Part shown: one piece after another, positions 9,802 to 18,458 of the stretch
Position numbering within the stretch: the first letter of the stretch is position 1
How the letters are laid out: every line of letters starts with the position of its first letter
Origin: Tardiphaga sp. 709
GTDB lineage: Bacteria; Pseudomonadota; Alphaproteobacteria; Rhizobiales; Xanthobacteraceae
Assembly: GCF_032401055.1 (NCBI RefSeq)
Contig: NZ_CP135529.1
Span: 3,780,501-3,844,500, forward strand
DNA: 64,000 bases
Reading direction: 5' to 3'
Notes under the pieces: model-generated
The model's input: the letters and a program-made list of their open reading frames with translations, nothing else
Database searches by the model: none
What the model was told of the DNA's origin: nothing
Made by a program: the position numbers and the translations under genes

Positions 9802-10200
9802 ATGAACCTGATTCAGACGCTTGAAAAAGAGCAGTTCGACCGCCTTTCCGCCACCAAGTCGATCCCGGAATTCGGTCCCGGCGACACCCTCATCGTCAAC
9901 GTGAAGGTTGTCGAAGGCGAGCGCTCCCGCGTTCAGGCCTACGAAGGCGTTTGCATCGGCCGTAACGGCGGTGGCATCAATGAGAGCTTCACCGTTCGCA
10001 AGATCTCCTACGGCGAGGGTGTCGAGCGCGTGTTCCCGCTGCTCTCCCCGATGATCGACTCGATCAAGGTTGTGCGCCGCGGCAAGGTGCGTCGCGCCAA
10101 GCTGTATTACCTGCGCGATCTGCGCGGCAAGTCGGCCCGTATCGTCGAGAAGAAGACCGAGCGTCCGGCCAAGGTCGCGGCTGTGGCTGCAGCGAAGTAA
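9802..10200 (+). CDS. rplS: 50S ribosomal protein L19
   Basis: 132 aa from the ATG at 9802; GGAG sits 7 bases upstream and [15 protein letters not shown] is the usual alphaproteobacterial L19 start. A longer in-frame reading from 9676 has no ribosome binding site or homology. Contacts 16S rRNA at the subunit interface. Diagnostic stretches: [51 protein letters not shown] and a basic [16 protein letters not shown] clear intrinsic terminator follows at 10232. Confidence 0.97.
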   Translation: MNLIQTLEKEQFDRLSATKSIPEFGPGDTLIVNVKVVEGERSRVQAYEGVCIGRNGGGINESFTVRKISYGEGVERVFPLLSPMIDSIKVVRRGKVRRAKLYYLRDLRGKSARIVEKKTERPAKVAAVAAAK

Positions 10201-10231
10201 TTTTCCGCATCATCGAATGTGCGAGACGAAG

Positions 10232-10256
10232 AGCGCGGCGCAAGCCGCGCTTTTTT
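10232..10256 (+). terminator. intrinsic terminator after rplS
   Basis: AGCGCGGC, GCAA loop, GCCGCGCT, then six T residues: a perfect 8-base stem with a tetraloop, 32 bases after the rplS stop. It closes the ffh-to-rplS transcription unit. Confidence 0.9.
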
Positions 10257-10554
10257 GTGATGTGAAGACTGCATACCTCGGTCGCATTGGCGTCGTGATC
10301 GCCGAGTGCTATATGACTGGAATGTTTCTAGACCTGCACCAGCACGCATTGCGCATCGTCATCGACGATCATAGCCGGCTGCCCGGTCGCTTCTTCGGTC
10401 GCTTCACCACGTCGATCGTGGGTGCGCTTAGAAGCGCGTGAGCAATCTCACGCGTTTCTTTCCCCGTTTCTCAGTTGCGCGCTTTGCGCCGCCGATGCGG
10501 CAGATCATTTAGCAGCACGCAACTGGCCCACGTTTTCTTTTGAGGCCTGATCTC
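10257..10554. other. intergenic region upstream of leuC with a strong hairpin
   Basis: About 300 bases with no credible gene. At 10430-10442 and 10447-10459 lies a 13-base stem (AGAAGCGCGTGAG against CTCACGCGTTTCT, one G-T pair) with a four-base CAAT loop, followed by TTCCCC rather than a long T run. It sits about 95 bases before leuC and could be a leader hairpin or attenuator-like element. No Leu-rich leader peptide was found before it. Confidence 0.45.
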
Positions 10555-11970
10555 ATGACTGACTCTGCAAAGCCCACCACCCTGTACGACAAGATCTGGA
10601 ACGACCATTTGGTCGAGGAAGCCGCCGACGGCACCTGCCTGCTTTATATCGACCGCCATCTGGTGCACGAAGTGACGAGCCCGCAGGCCTTCGAAGGTCT
10701 GCGTGCTGCCGGCCGCCGTGTGCATGCGCCGGAGAAGACGCTCGCTGTCGTCGATCACAACGTGCCGACCACCGATCGCACAAAGCCTAACCCCGATCCG
10801 GAAAGCACCGAGCAGATCGCGACGCTGGCCGAAAACGTGCGGGAATTCGGCATCGAATATTACAACGAGTTCGATAAGCGCCAAGGCATCGTTCATGTCA
10901 TCGGCCCCGAGCAGGGCTTTACGCTGCCGGGCACGACGATCGTTTGCGGCGACAGCCACACCTCGACGCATGGCGCATTCGGCGCGCTGGCGCACGGCAT
11001 CGGCACGTCGGAAGTCGAGCACGTGCTGGCAACGCAGACGCTGATCCAGAAGAAAGCGAAGAACATGCGCGCCACCGTCGATGGCAAGTTGCCCGACGGC
11101 GTCACCGGCAAGGACATCATCCTGGCCATCATCGGCGAGATCGGCACCGCCGGCGGCACCGGCTATGTGCTGGAATATGCCGGCGAGGCGATCCGCGCGC
11201 TGTCGATGGAAGGCCGCATGACGGTCTGCAACATGTCAATTGAGGGCGGCGCCCGCGCCGGCCTGATTGCGCCCGACGAGAAGGCCTATGAATTCCTCAA
11301 GGGTCGCCCGATGTCGCCGAAGGGCGAGATGTGGGAACAGGCTGTGCGTTACTGGGAAACACTGCGCTCCGACGAAGGCGCGCATTTCGATCACGAGATT
11401 CGTCTCGATGCGGCGAAGCTGCCGCCGATCGTCACCTGGGGCACGTCGCCTGAGGACGTCATCTCGATCTCCGGCAAGGTGCCGAACCCGGCGGACATCG
11501 CGGATGAAGCCAAGCGTCTCTCCAAGGAGCGCGCGCTGGCCTATATGGGTCTGACCGCGGGTACGAAAATCACCGATATCAAGCTGGATCGCGTCTTCAT
11601 CGGCTCCTGCACCAATGGCCGTATCGAAGATCTGCGCGCCGCGGCCAAGGTCGTCGACGGCAAGACTGTCAACGGCCATGTCTCGGCGATGATCGTGCCG
11701 GGCTCGGGTCTGGTGAAGGAGCAGGCGGAAGCCGAAGGGCTCGACAAGATCTTTCTGAAAGCCGGCTTCGAATGGCGCGAGCCCGGCTGCTCCATGTGTC
11801 TGGCGATGAACCCCGACAAGCTGGCGCCGGAAGAACGCTGCGCCGCCACTTCGAACCGCAACTTCGAGGGTCGTCAGGGCCACAAGGGCCGCACCCATCT
11901 GGTGTCGCCGGCGATGGCGGCTGCGGCTGCGATCGCGGGGCACTTCGTCGATATCAGAGAGTGGCACTGA
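10555..11970 (+). CDS. leuC: 3-isopropylmalate dehydratase large subunit LeuC
   Basis: 471 aa from the ATG at 10555 ([18 protein letters not shown]), with GAGG 9 bases upstream. Aconitase-family [4Fe-4S] enzyme; with LeuD it isomerises 2- to 3-isopropylmalate in leucine synthesis. Cluster cysteines are seen in GSCTNGR and in [10 protein letters not shown]; the substrate-region motifs [20 protein letters not shown] and [10 protein letters not shown] are intact. Its partner leuD lies 4.8 kb downstream on the same strand, separated by seven unrelated genes, and leuB lies 12 kb downstream. Confidence 0.98.
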   Translation: MTDSAKPTTLYDKIWNDHLVEEAADGTCLLYIDRHLVHEVTSPQAFEGLRAAGRRVHAPEKTLAVVDHNVPTTDRTKPNPDPESTEQIATLAENVREFGIEYYNEFDKRQGIVHVIGPEQGFTLPGTTIVCGDSHTSTHGAFGALAHGIGTSEVEHVLATQTLIQKKAKNMRATVDGKLPDGVTGKDIILAIIGEIGTAGGTGYVLEYAGEAIRALSMEGRMTVCNMSIEGGARAGLIAPDEKAYEFLKGRPMSPKGEMWEQAVRYWETLRSDEGAHFDHEIRLDAAKLPPIVTWGTSPEDVISISGKVPNPADIADEAKRLSKERALAYMGLTAGTKITDIKLDRVFIGSCTNGRIEDLRAAAKVVDGKTVNGHVSAMIVPGSGLVKEQAEAEGLDKIFLKAGFEWREPGCSMCLAMNPDKLAPEERCAATSNRNFEGRQGHKGRTHLVSPAMAAAAAIAGHFVDIREWH

Positions 11971-11981
11971 GTCACTCGCTC

Positions 11982-12142
11982 GTCATTCCGGGGCAGGCCG
12001 GGTCGCGTAGCGGGCCGGCGTGAACCCGGAATCCCGACGTGGGTCCGCGTCTTCCTCGCCTGGAATGAGCAGGCGATGAATACACCGAGATTCCGGGTTC
12101 GCATTGCAGCGGCTACGCCGCCTTCATGCGCCCCGGAATGAC
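11982..12142. repeat. nested palindromic repeat, family B copy 1
   Basis: Outer arms GTCATTCCGGGGC (11982-11994) and GCCCCGGAATGAC (12130-12142); inner arms GAACCCGGAATC (12022-12033) and GATTCCGGGTTC (12089-12100). The same four blocks in the same order recur at 18327-18458. Dispersed noncoding element of the host genome; it follows the leuC stop by about 12 bases. Confidence 0.85.
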
Positions 12143-12172
12143 AGCCGCGTGTATCCGGGCTAACTTTGCGAC

Positions 12173-13342
12173 ATGCTGCGCCCGCCCTCGAAACCGATCA
12201 ATCTCGATATCATCGCCGCCCGCCGCATCTGGTTGCGCGCGCAGCGGCTCGATGCACGTGCGCCGTTCGGTGACGGCGCAGAGGCGGTGAAGGCTGCCGT
12301 CCAGCATCTCGGTTATGTGCAGATCGACACCATCAATGTGATCGAGCGCAGCCATCATCACATCCTGTTCTCGCGCACCCCCAACTACAAACGGGCAGAT
12401 CTCAGGCAGGCGCAGACGCACGACAAGAGCGTGTTCGAATACTGGACCCATGCGCTTGCTTATGTGCCGACCGACGATATCGGCTTCTTCGTGCCGGACA
12501 TGAAATATTATCGCCGTGAGGGCCACGGCTGGTTCGCGTCGGTGACACCGGCGGACAAGCGCAAGGTGATGCGGCTGGCCAAGGCCGGCCCGCTGTCGAT
12601 TCGCGACATCGATGACGACGTGCTGCGCGAGAAGGATCATGAATGGGCCAGCCGCAAGCCGTCGAAGCGGGCGCTGCAATTGGCGTTCTATGAGGGGCAT
12701 CTCACGATCTCCGAACGGCAGGGCATGCTGAAGACCTATGATCTTCTGCTGCGGCATTTCGGTTGGGAGACGCTGCCGAAAGCGGCGAGCGCTACGGAGA
12801 AGTTCGCCTATCTGCTGGACCGCGCGCTGCGGTCGCAGGGCATCGTCAGTCTCGATTCGATCTGCCATCTGGATGCACCGAGCAAGGCCGGCATACGCAA
12901 GCTGATTGAGGCCCGTGTGCGCAAGGGCGAGCTGATGGCCGTTACGCTCGGAGGCGCCGGCAAGCAGGAGCACTGGACGACGCCCGCGGCGATCGAGGAC
13001 ACCAGCCCGGGCGAGGCGGGGCTCGTGCATGTGCTGTCGCCATTCGATCCCCTGGTGATCCAACGCAAGCGGACCAATTTGTTCTTCGGGCATGACCATC
13101 GCTTCGAGGCCTATGTGCCGAAAGAAAAACGCCAGCTCGGCTATTTCGCACTGCCGGTGCTGGTGGACGATCAGATCGTGGCCGCTGTCGATCTCAAGAC
13201 CGATCGCCAGAAGCGCAAATTGCTGATGCAGCAATGGAGCTGGGTCGGTGATGGCGCCAAGCCGAAAACACCGCGCAAGGAATGGAAGCGCCGCATCGAG
13301 GAAGAACTCGGGCGGTTCGAGGCGTTTCAGCTGGGTGAATAG
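12173..13342 (+). CDS. YcaQ/AlkX-like winged-helix DNA glycosylase
   Basis: 389 aa, the usual size for the HTH_42 family. E. coli YcaQ unhooks interstrand crosslinks by excising bulky N-alkylated purines; Streptomyces AlkZ is a relative. The catalytic Q-x-D pattern of the YcaQ branch is visible as VQIDTINVIERSHHHILFSR, Gln50 and Asp52. Further conserved blocks are YWTHALAYVP, a winged-helix region around residues 130-230 and the C-terminal LLSPFDPL-like LSPFDPLVIQRKR. The gene is solitary and flanked on both sides by palindromic repeats. Confidence 0.82.
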   Translation: MLRPPSKPINLDIIAARRIWLRAQRLDARAPFGDGAEAVKAAVQHLGYVQIDTINVIERSHHHILFSRTPNYKRADLRQAQTHDKSVFEYWTHALAYVPTDDIGFFVPDMKYYRREGHGWFASVTPADKRKVMRLAKAGPLSIRDIDDDVLREKDHEWASRKPSKRALQLAFYEGHLTISERQGMLKTYDLLLRHFGWETLPKAASATEKFAYLLDRALRSQGIVSLDSICHLDAPSKAGIRKLIEARVRKGELMAVTLGGAGKQEHWTTPAAIEDTSPGEAGLVHVLSPFDPLVIQRKRTNLFFGHDHRFEAYVPKEKRQLGYFALPVLVDDQIVAAVDLKTDRQKRKLLMQQWSWVGDGAKPKTPRKEWKRRIEEELGRFEAFQLGE

Positions 13343-13364
13343 AAGCGGGCAGTGCCAGTCCTAG

Positions 13365-13489
13365 ACTCCGACGTCATCCGCGGGCTTGACCCGCGGATCC
13401 ATCTTGCTGCGCAACTAAGTTTAAGAAGAAAGATGGATGGCCGGGTTACCTAGCGAAGCTCGCTTCGCGCTGCCCGGCCATGACGGAGT
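13365..13489. repeat. palindromic repeat, family C copy 1
   Basis: Contains ACTCCG...CGGAGT outer arms, a CCGCGG-centred stem near 13378-13397, AAGATGGATGGCCGGG, and a block CTAGCGAAGCTCGCTTCGCG beginning at 13450. That block and the GGATGGCCGGG segment recur at 19189-19235. It lies between a plus-strand and a minus-strand gene. Confidence 0.7.
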
Positions 13490-13519
13490 CTGTGGTGAGT
13501 TCGAGGTCGTTACGCACGC

Positions 13520-14239
13520 TTACCAATAAACGTTGAAGCGATGGTAATGGCGCCGGTGGTGCCAGTGGCGGTGATGCCAGGGGCGATAGCGGCAGATCTT
13601 GCGTGGGCCGTAATAGGTCCAGACGATCCGGCAGAAACGGCGCGGCTGGTAGTAACGCGGGCCATAATAGTGGTTCGGCGCATAGGCGTAATAGTGCGGG
13701 CGGAAATGGCGGCGATAGCCGTAATGGCGCGCGCCGTAGTAACGCGCCGGCGCATAATAGGGGCGCCTTGCGATCAATGGCGCCGCGTAGCGATAGCCAC
13801 CGCCATGGAATGCGGGGCCGCGCCGGAAGCCGCCGCCGACAAAGGCCGGGCCCGGGCGGAAACCGCCGCCGCCACGAAACGCAGGCGCTACGGCACGGAA
13901 GCCTCCGCCTCCACCGCCACCCCGAAGCGCCGGCATGCCGCCGCCGCGAAGTCCGCCGCCACCTCCGCCATGAAAGGCGTGACCGCCGCCACCGCCGCGG
14001 AAACCTCCACCGCCACCGCGTCCACCGCGATGCTGGACCTGCATGAGCAACGCGTCGCTCGCCTGCTTGGCTGCGGGTGCCGCGCCGGGATTGATCAGCG
14101 AGACAGCCCGTGCCGATGGCGTCAGCGACATCATCATCGCTGCGGCGGCAGCCACGCCGAGCGAGCGCGTCATGAATTGTCTGATCGCAAAACCTCGTTC
14201 GGCATTCAGGACAGGTTGTCGATTTTGAACATCTCTCAT
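13520..14239 (-). CDS. Gly/His-rich secreted protein
   Basis: 239 aa from the ATG at 14239, chosen because GGGAGG lies about 9 bases upstream; a start at 14173 (MTRSLGVAAAAA) is possible. After a signal peptide ending near SARA the mature protein begins AVSLINPGAAPAAKQ and then turns into glycine runs (residues 70-140) followed by a Tyr/Arg/His-rich tail. The motif AVSL-x(2)-PG recurs in the small His-rich protein at 15089, so the two are related. No enzymatic domain is visible. The many histidines suggest metal or surface binding, which is inference only. Confidence 0.75.
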   Translation of the reverse strand: MRDVQNRQPVLNAERGFAIRQFMTRSLGVAAAAAMMMSLTPSARAVSLINPGAAPAAKQASDALLMQVQHRGGRGGGGGFRGGGGGHAFHGGGGGGLRGGGMPALRGGGGGGGFRAVAPAFRGGGGFRPGPAFVGGGFRRGPAFHGGGYRYAAPLIARRPYYAPARYYGARHYGYRRHFRPHYYAYAPNHYYGPRYYQPRRFCRIVWTYYGPRKICRYRPWHHRHWHHRRHYHRFNVYW

Positions 14240-14429
14240 CGGAAACATCCTCCCTCGATCAGCGCATGGGACATCGATCGCGCAAACCTGACGGCACAGG
14301 TCCCCGCTTGCGCCAACGGTGCGTTTGCGCATGGTCGTGTCATGTGAGTTGTCGCGCCTTGACCGAAAATTAAGGATGCTGATCTGAACGCGTCATGAAT
14401 AACGCAGGCGGAAGCCGCGCGGCGCGCAC

Positions 14430-14459
14430 AAAAAAACAGGCGCCGCAAAGGGCGCCTGT
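14430..14459 (-). terminator. intrinsic terminator of the Tyr/Gly-rich gene
   Basis: On the minus strand ACAGGCGCC and GGCGCCTGT form a perfect 9-base stem with a six-base loop, followed by a run of seven T residues. It is 26 bases beyond the stop of the gene at 14485-14925. Confidence 0.88.
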
Positions 14460-14484
14460 CGATGTCGTCTGGAGATCCTGGAAT

Positions 14485-14925
14485 TTACCAGCGGCCGAAG
14501 CTGAAGCCGACGCTGAGCGGGCCGCCGAAACCGACGCCCGGGCCATAACCATAGGCGCCATAGGGACGATAGCCGCCGTAATAGCCGTAGGGCCGATAGC
14601 CGTATCCGCCGTAGTAAGCAGGGCGATAGGCATAGGGGCGTCCGTAATAGGCCGGGCCGTAATAGGAGCGGTACGGACGATAGCCGTATCCGTAACCATA
14701 ACGCGGGCCGTAATAGCCGCGATACCCGTAATGCCGGTGACCAAAGTGATGGCGGTGGTGGAAGTGGCGATGGCGCCGCTGCGCGCTGAAGTCCGTCGCC
14801 TTTGCCTTGTTGTCTGCCGCAGCCTTTTGAGGCGTCTGTGCGTCAGCCATTGCGGGGGCGCTGGTCAATGCGCCACCAAGTGAAAGTGTTGCAGCCAGCA
14901 TGGCTGCGCCTACCCAGTTCTTCAT
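14485..14925 (-). CDS. Tyr/Gly/His-rich secreted protein
   Basis: 146 aa. Signal peptide MKNWVGAAMLAATLSLGG... with an APAMA cleavage region near residue 27, then a short Ala/Lys spacer, a basic His cluster (RRHRHFHHRHHFGHRHYGYRG split at residues 51-71) and repeated Y-G-x-R-P-Y units up to a terminal VGFSFGRW. The ending, with alternating aromatic and Gly residues, looks like an outer-membrane-targeting or self-assembling tail. No known domain. It lies between two other His/Gly-rich secreted protein genes on the same strand, each with its own intergenic region and terminator. Confidence 0.75.
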   Translation of the reverse strand: MKNWVGAAMLAATLSLGGALTSAPAMADAQTPQKAAADNKAKATDFSAQRRHRHFHHRHHFGHRHYGYRGYYGPRYGYGYGYRPYRSYYGPAYYGRPYAYRPAYYGGYGYRPYGYYGGYRPYGAYGYGPGVGFGGPLSVGFSFGRW

Positions 14926-15044
14926 GATTTTTCCTTGCCTCGATCGCTTTCCATCGATCGTCTTTCGTCGCCTTCACCCCATAACGCATATAGCTACAAT
15001 GATTTCCCGCGACAGAGAGACGCGGTCAACATCCCGTCAACGAG

Positions 15045-15070
15045 AACAGGCGCACTTGCGTGCGCCTGTT
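15045..15070 (-). terminator. hairpin downstream of the 96-aa His-rich gene
   Basis: AACAGGCGCAC and GTGCGCCTGTT form a perfect 11-base stem around TTGC, 19 bases past the stop of the gene at 15089. The T run on the minus strand is short, so it is a weaker candidate than its neighbour at 14430, although the stems share the ACAGGCGC sequence. Confidence 0.6.
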
Positions 15071-15088
15071 TCCATTTCAGAGATATTC

Positions 15089-15379
15089 TCAGTAGCGCCA
15101 GCCGTGACGACGCACGTGATGCGGCCGGTGCCAGCCATGATGGCGGCGGACGTGATGCGGGCGATGCCAGCCGTGGTGACGGCGCATGCCGTGATGCGGG
15201 CGATAGCCGCGATCGTGGTGATGACGATACTGCACCTCGGTCGTCAGCTTCTCACTGCCTTGCACAGACGATGCGATGCCTGGGCTGTTCAGCGAGACTG
15301 CGTTCGCCTGCTGCGTTGGCGCTGCGACGAACAGCAATCCTGCGACGGCAGCGAAGCCAAAAAATTTCTTTACGTTCAC
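15089..15379 (-). CDS. small His-rich secreted protein
   Basis: 96 aa. Signal peptide MNVKKFFGFAAVAGLLFVAA with cleavage near residue 27 (QANA), mature start AVSLNSPGIASSVQGSEKL, then TEVQYRHHHDRGYRP and a near-exact repeat of HHVRRHHGWHRP units. About one third of the last 45 residues are His. The mature N-terminal block is shared with the larger Gly/His-rich protein at 13520. A metal-binding or surface role is plausible but unproved. Confidence 0.75.
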   Translation of the reverse strand: MNVKKFFGFAAVAGLLFVAAPTQQANAVSLNSPGIASSVQGSEKLTTEVQYRHHHDRGYRPHHGMRRHHGWHRPHHVRRHHGWHRPHHVRRHGWRY

Positions 15380-15624
15380 GTGTTCTCTCCTGGGTCTGCT
15401 GCGTTCATGTCGAGATGCAGCTTCACGAATGGATCATCGCCCATGCTGATGACGCTAGGGTTTGAGAGGTGAACGCGATGTGAATGGTGCGTGAGCGATA
15501 TGACGCGGTGGCGGACTGTCGCAGCCGTGGAACGAATGCGCGTCATCGCGCCAATGTGAAGCATGGTTGTAAAACCAAACCGCTGCGCGACACGTATCTC
15601 GATCATGCAATGATGGAGGCCATC

Positions 15625-15840
15625 ATGATGCGCTTGATCTCGACGATTGTTGTCACGCTCGCATTTGTCTCCGCCGCTCTGGATCAGTGGATCGAACAGG
15701 CGCAGGCGTCGCAAGGCCCCGGCGTGATGCCCGGCACCGCAGGCACGGCAACACAACTCGCCATGGCGATCATCGTCTATGGCGGTTCGGCGATAGTGAT
15801 TGCAGCGGGTCTGATCGGTGCCGCGCGAGAGCGCCGCTAG
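15625..15840 (+). CDS. small membrane protein of unknown function
   Basis: 71 aa from the ATG at 15625, preceded by GGAGG at 15615-15619. Two hydrophobic segments are visible: residues about 3-22 (LISTIVVTLAFVSAALDQWI) and 45-66 (ending VIAAGLIGAARERR). The frame is open further upstream but without coding character. Convergent with the next gene, the stops being 1 base apart. No family recognised; existence as a real gene is moderately supported by the ribosome binding site. Confidence 0.45.
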   Translation: MMRLISTIVVTLAFVSAALDQWIEQAQASQGPGVMPGTAGTATQLAMAIIVYGGSAIVIAAGLIGAARERR

Positions 15841-15841
15841 G

Positions 15842-16138
15842 TTAGCCGCGGCGCCAGTAGCAGTTCATGCGCGGCACGATCACGGTGCCGCTCGGGCGAT
15901 ATTCCTGCACCAGATTGGCGGTGCAATCGCGCACGGCATTCGGGCCGGGATTGTAGCTGGGATAGACACCGCGTTCGTCCGGGGTGCGATAGATGCGAAC
16001 GCGCGGGCGCGCGCGGCGAGGCTGAACGCTGTCGTCGGACTGGGCGATCTGCGTGGCCGTCTGTGCCTGTGCGACGCCAACCATAGGCAACGCGCCGAGC
16101 GCAACCGCCAATCCCAGTGCCGCCATCATGATCCGCAT
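15842..16138 (-). CDS. secreted protein of unknown function
   Basis: 98 aa from the ATG at 16138 with GGGGCG upstream; the protein then opens with MRIMMAALGLAVALGALPMVGVAQAQ-like signal sequence (cleavage near residue 26). The mature part has RARPRVRIYRTPDERGVYPSYNPG, then two cysteines (residues about 71 and 93) in DCTANLVQEYRP and MNCYWRRG that could form a disulphide. An upstream in-frame start at 16225 would hide the signal peptide. Resembles small exported proteins common in Bradyrhizobium; function unknown. Confidence 0.7.
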   Translation of the reverse strand: MRIMMAALGLAVALGALPMVGVAQAQTATQIAQSDDSVQPRRARPRVRIYRTPDERGVYPSYNPGPNAVRDCTANLVQEYRPSGTVIVPRMNCYWRRG

Positions 16139-16333
16139 TTTAACGCCCCAAACCGCCATAGGCATGATCCCGAAAAGTAAATGCCGATTTTCGCCGACAA
16201 ACGGGTTCGTTTGTCGAGAGATCATGCCTCAAACAACGCCGCAAAGTCTCCGATTGCCGCCCGCCCGTCAACCGCTCGTAGGCGCACTGCACCGGCGCAT
16301 TGCCATGTCACGGGAATTGGCTAGACAGGGAAC

Positions 16334-16735
16334 ATGTGGCACCAGGCGAAAGCACCCGATCTTGCCGAAATGGAGGACATGGCCCATGCCATGCTCGCCC
16401 TCCTGCCGGAGGGTTTCCGCAAGCTCTGCGCGGACGTGATCATCCGGGTCGACGATTTCCCGACGGATGAGGTGCTGGAGGAGATGCAGGCCGAGACCGA
16501 ATTCGACCTGCTCGGCCTGTTCCAGGGCGTCGGCCTGCCGTTCCAGAGTCATGACAACACTGGTCAGTTGCCCAACATGATCTGGCTGTATCGCCGGCCG
16601 ATCCTGGATTACTGGGCCGAACACGACGAAACCCTCGGCCATATCGTCCGCCACGTGCTGATCCACGAGATCGGCCACCATTTCGGCCTGTCGGACGCTG
16701 ATATGGAGGCCATCGAGGCTGGCGTCGCCGATTAG
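16334..16735 (+). CDS. metallopeptidase family protein (zincin, PF06262-like)
   Basis: 133 aa. The zinc motif [11 protein letters not shown] at residues 111-121 is the extended HExxHxxGxxD of this small zincin family (DUF1025), with His111, Glu112, His115 and Asp121. Upstream blocks [13 protein letters not shown] and the [12 protein letters not shown] segment match family members. Cytoplasmic, no signal peptide. Structures of the family show a zinc-protease-like fold, but substrates are not known. AGGGA lies shortly before the ATG. It precedes leuD by 71 bases and may be co-transcribed with it. Confidence 0.88.
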   Translation: MWHQAKAPDLAEMEDMAHAMLALLPEGFRKLCADVIIRVDDFPTDEVLEEMQAETEFDLLGLFQGVGLPFQSHDNTGQLPNMIWLYRRPILDYWAEHDETLGHIVRHVLIHEIGHHFGLSDADMEAIEAGVAD

Positions 16736-16806
16736 CCCTGCATAAATCACCCTTGGACGGGCCGCCCGATCGGGCTAAAACGCCCGCTCAATCCGAGGAT
16801 ACGTTC

Positions 16807-17412
16807 ATGGACAAGTTCACCACGCTGGAAGGCGTCGCGGCGCCGCTGAAGATCATCAATGTCGACACCGACATGATCATTCCGAAGCAGTATCTGAAGA
16901 CCATCAAGCGCACCGGCCTCGGCAAGGGTCTGTTCTCGGAAGCGCGCTATCTCGATGACGGCAGCGAGAACCCGGATTTCGTCCTCAACAAGCCTGCCTA
17001 TCGCAATGCCAAGATCATGGTCGCGGGCGACAATTTCGGCTGCGGTTCGTCGCGCGAACACGCGCCGTGGGCGCTGCTGGATTTCGGCATCCGCTGCGTG
17101 ATCTCGACCTCGTTCGGCGACATTTTCTACAACAACTGCTTCAAGAACGGCGTGCTGCCGATCCGCGTCTCGCAGAAGGATCTCGACGCGTTGTTCGACG
17201 ATGCCGAGCGCGGCGCCAATGCGACCATCACCATCGATCTGCCGAACCAGGAAATCCGCGGCCCTGACGGCGGCACCGTGAAGTTCGAGATCGATCCGTT
17301 CCGCAAGCACTGCCTGCTCAACGGTCTCGACGATATCGGCCTGACAATGGAGAAGAAGGCCTCCATCGACAGCTACGAAGAGAAGCTCAAGACCGCACGC
17401 GCCTGGGCCTGA
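16807..17412 (+). CDS. leuD: 3-isopropylmalate dehydratase small subunit LeuD
   Basis: 201 aa from the ATG at 16807 ([14 protein letters not shown]). Partner of LeuC in leucine synthesis; it carries the swivel domain that closes over the substrate. Family motifs [32 protein letters not shown] and [17 protein letters not shown] are intact. The frame runs open upstream to 16753 but the start at 16807 agrees with the usual N-terminus. The next gene begins 21 bases after its stop. Confidence 0.97.
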   Translation: MDKFTTLEGVAAPLKIINVDTDMIIPKQYLKTIKRTGLGKGLFSEARYLDDGSENPDFVLNKPAYRNAKIMVAGDNFGCGSSREHAPWALLDFGIRCVISTSFGDIFYNNCFKNGVLPIRVSQKDLDALFDDAERGANATITIDLPNQEIRGPDGGTVKFEIDPFRKHCLLNGLDDIGLTMEKKASIDSYEEKLKTARAWA

Positions 17413-17433
17413 TCACACTTCGGAAGGTGACGC

Positions 17434-18225
17434 GTGATTCCTGACGTCGTCACCTTTTGGGAGGGCCCGCTCGATGCGCTGCGCAGGCTGTGCCTGCGCT
17501 CGCAGGTCGACGCTGGCCACCGCGTCACGCTCTACAGTTTTGCTCCCATCACCGATCTGCCGGACGGCGTGAGCAATGCCGATGCGGAAGCCGTGCTGCC
17601 GCGCGCCTTTGCCGAGCGGTTGCGCCCATCAGCTCCCAATGGCGCATGGGTCGGCTGGACCCCGCTGCAGTTCAGCGATTTCTTTCGCATCCGGCTGATG
17701 GCCGAAGGTCTTGGCCTCTGGTTGGATGCGGACGTGCTGTTGCTGAAGCCGATCGAGATTGATCCGGCAAAGCCCTATTTCGCCTGGGAGAAGCGACGTC
17801 AGCTCGGCAATTCGGTGCTGTATCTTCCGCCCAATGATCCGATCGTCGCGGCGTTCGAGGCGCTGATCAGGCAGGATGAGTTGACGCCCGACTGGATGTC
17901 ACTGCGTCACCGGCTCGCTTTCACGTGGCGCAAGCTGCGCGGTAGTGCGAAGCGCGCCAGCGACGTCCGCGTCGCGATTTTCGGCCCGGCATCGCTGACG
18001 GCGCTGGCGAAACGCCACGGCTCCCAGCATCACGCGCTGCCGCGGAGGGCTTATTATTCGATTCATGCGGAGCCAAAGCTGTTCTTCGAGCCGTCGGACT
18101 TTGCGACGCTGGTCGGCGATCCCGAGATATTGGGTTTTCACATCTCGCCGAAAGGGCGCGGGAAGGAAGCGCCGATGCCCGGAAGCTTTTATGCCTGGGC
18201 GACCGAGCGGGTCGGCGATCGGTAG
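17434..18225 (+). CDS. glycosyltransferase with DXD motif (GT32-like)
   Basis: 263 aa, GTG start at 17434 with GGAAGGTGA upstream. The pattern FRIRLMAEGLGLWLDADVLLLKP contains the DXD motif (Asp98-Ala99-Asp100) that binds the sugar nucleotide through a metal ion in GT-A enzymes, as in the Gly-transf-sug/GT32 and alpha-1,4-glycosyltransferase groups. The opening VTFWEGPLDALRRLCLRS fits the same group. Acceptor unknown; probably cell-surface carbohydrate. Located directly after leuD, possibly by read-through, and followed by palindromic repeats. Confidence 0.75.
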   Translation: MIPDVVTFWEGPLDALRRLCLRSQVDAGHRVTLYSFAPITDLPDGVSNADAEAVLPRAFAERLRPSAPNGAWVGWTPLQFSDFFRIRLMAEGLGLWLDADVLLLKPIEIDPAKPYFAWEKRRQLGNSVLYLPPNDPIVAAFEALIRQDELTPDWMSLRHRLAFTWRKLRGSAKRASDVRVAIFGPASLTALAKRHGSQHHALPRRAYYSIHAEPKLFFEPSDFATLVGDPEILGFHISPKGRGKEAPMPGSFYAWATERVGDR

Positions 18226-18259
18226 ACGAGCCAGGCTCTCGAAGCGCCCGGCCTCCCAC

Positions 18260-18458
18260 GTCATTCCGGGGCGAGCGTCGCCGGCGAAGCCGGCAGAGGG
18301 CGAAGCTGACCTCCCGACCCACTCTCGTCATTCCGGGGCGCACGAAGGCGGCAATGCCGCCGAAGCGCGAACCCGGAATCTCAGAGTGTTTTGCGTTGAA
18401 CATGCGGAGATTCCGGGTTCGCTTGCGCGACGTTGTCGCTCCAGCGCCCCGGAATGAC
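18260..18458. repeat. nested palindromic repeat, family B copies 2 (full) and 3 (half)
   Basis: A full copy occupies 18327-18458: GTCATTCCGGGGC, GAACCCGGAATC (18369-18380), GATTCCGGGTTC (18409-18420), GCCCCGGAATGAC (18446-18458). An incomplete left arm, GTCATTCCGGGGC at 18260-18272, precedes it. The layout matches the copy at 11982-12142, but spacers differ. Confidence 0.85.
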
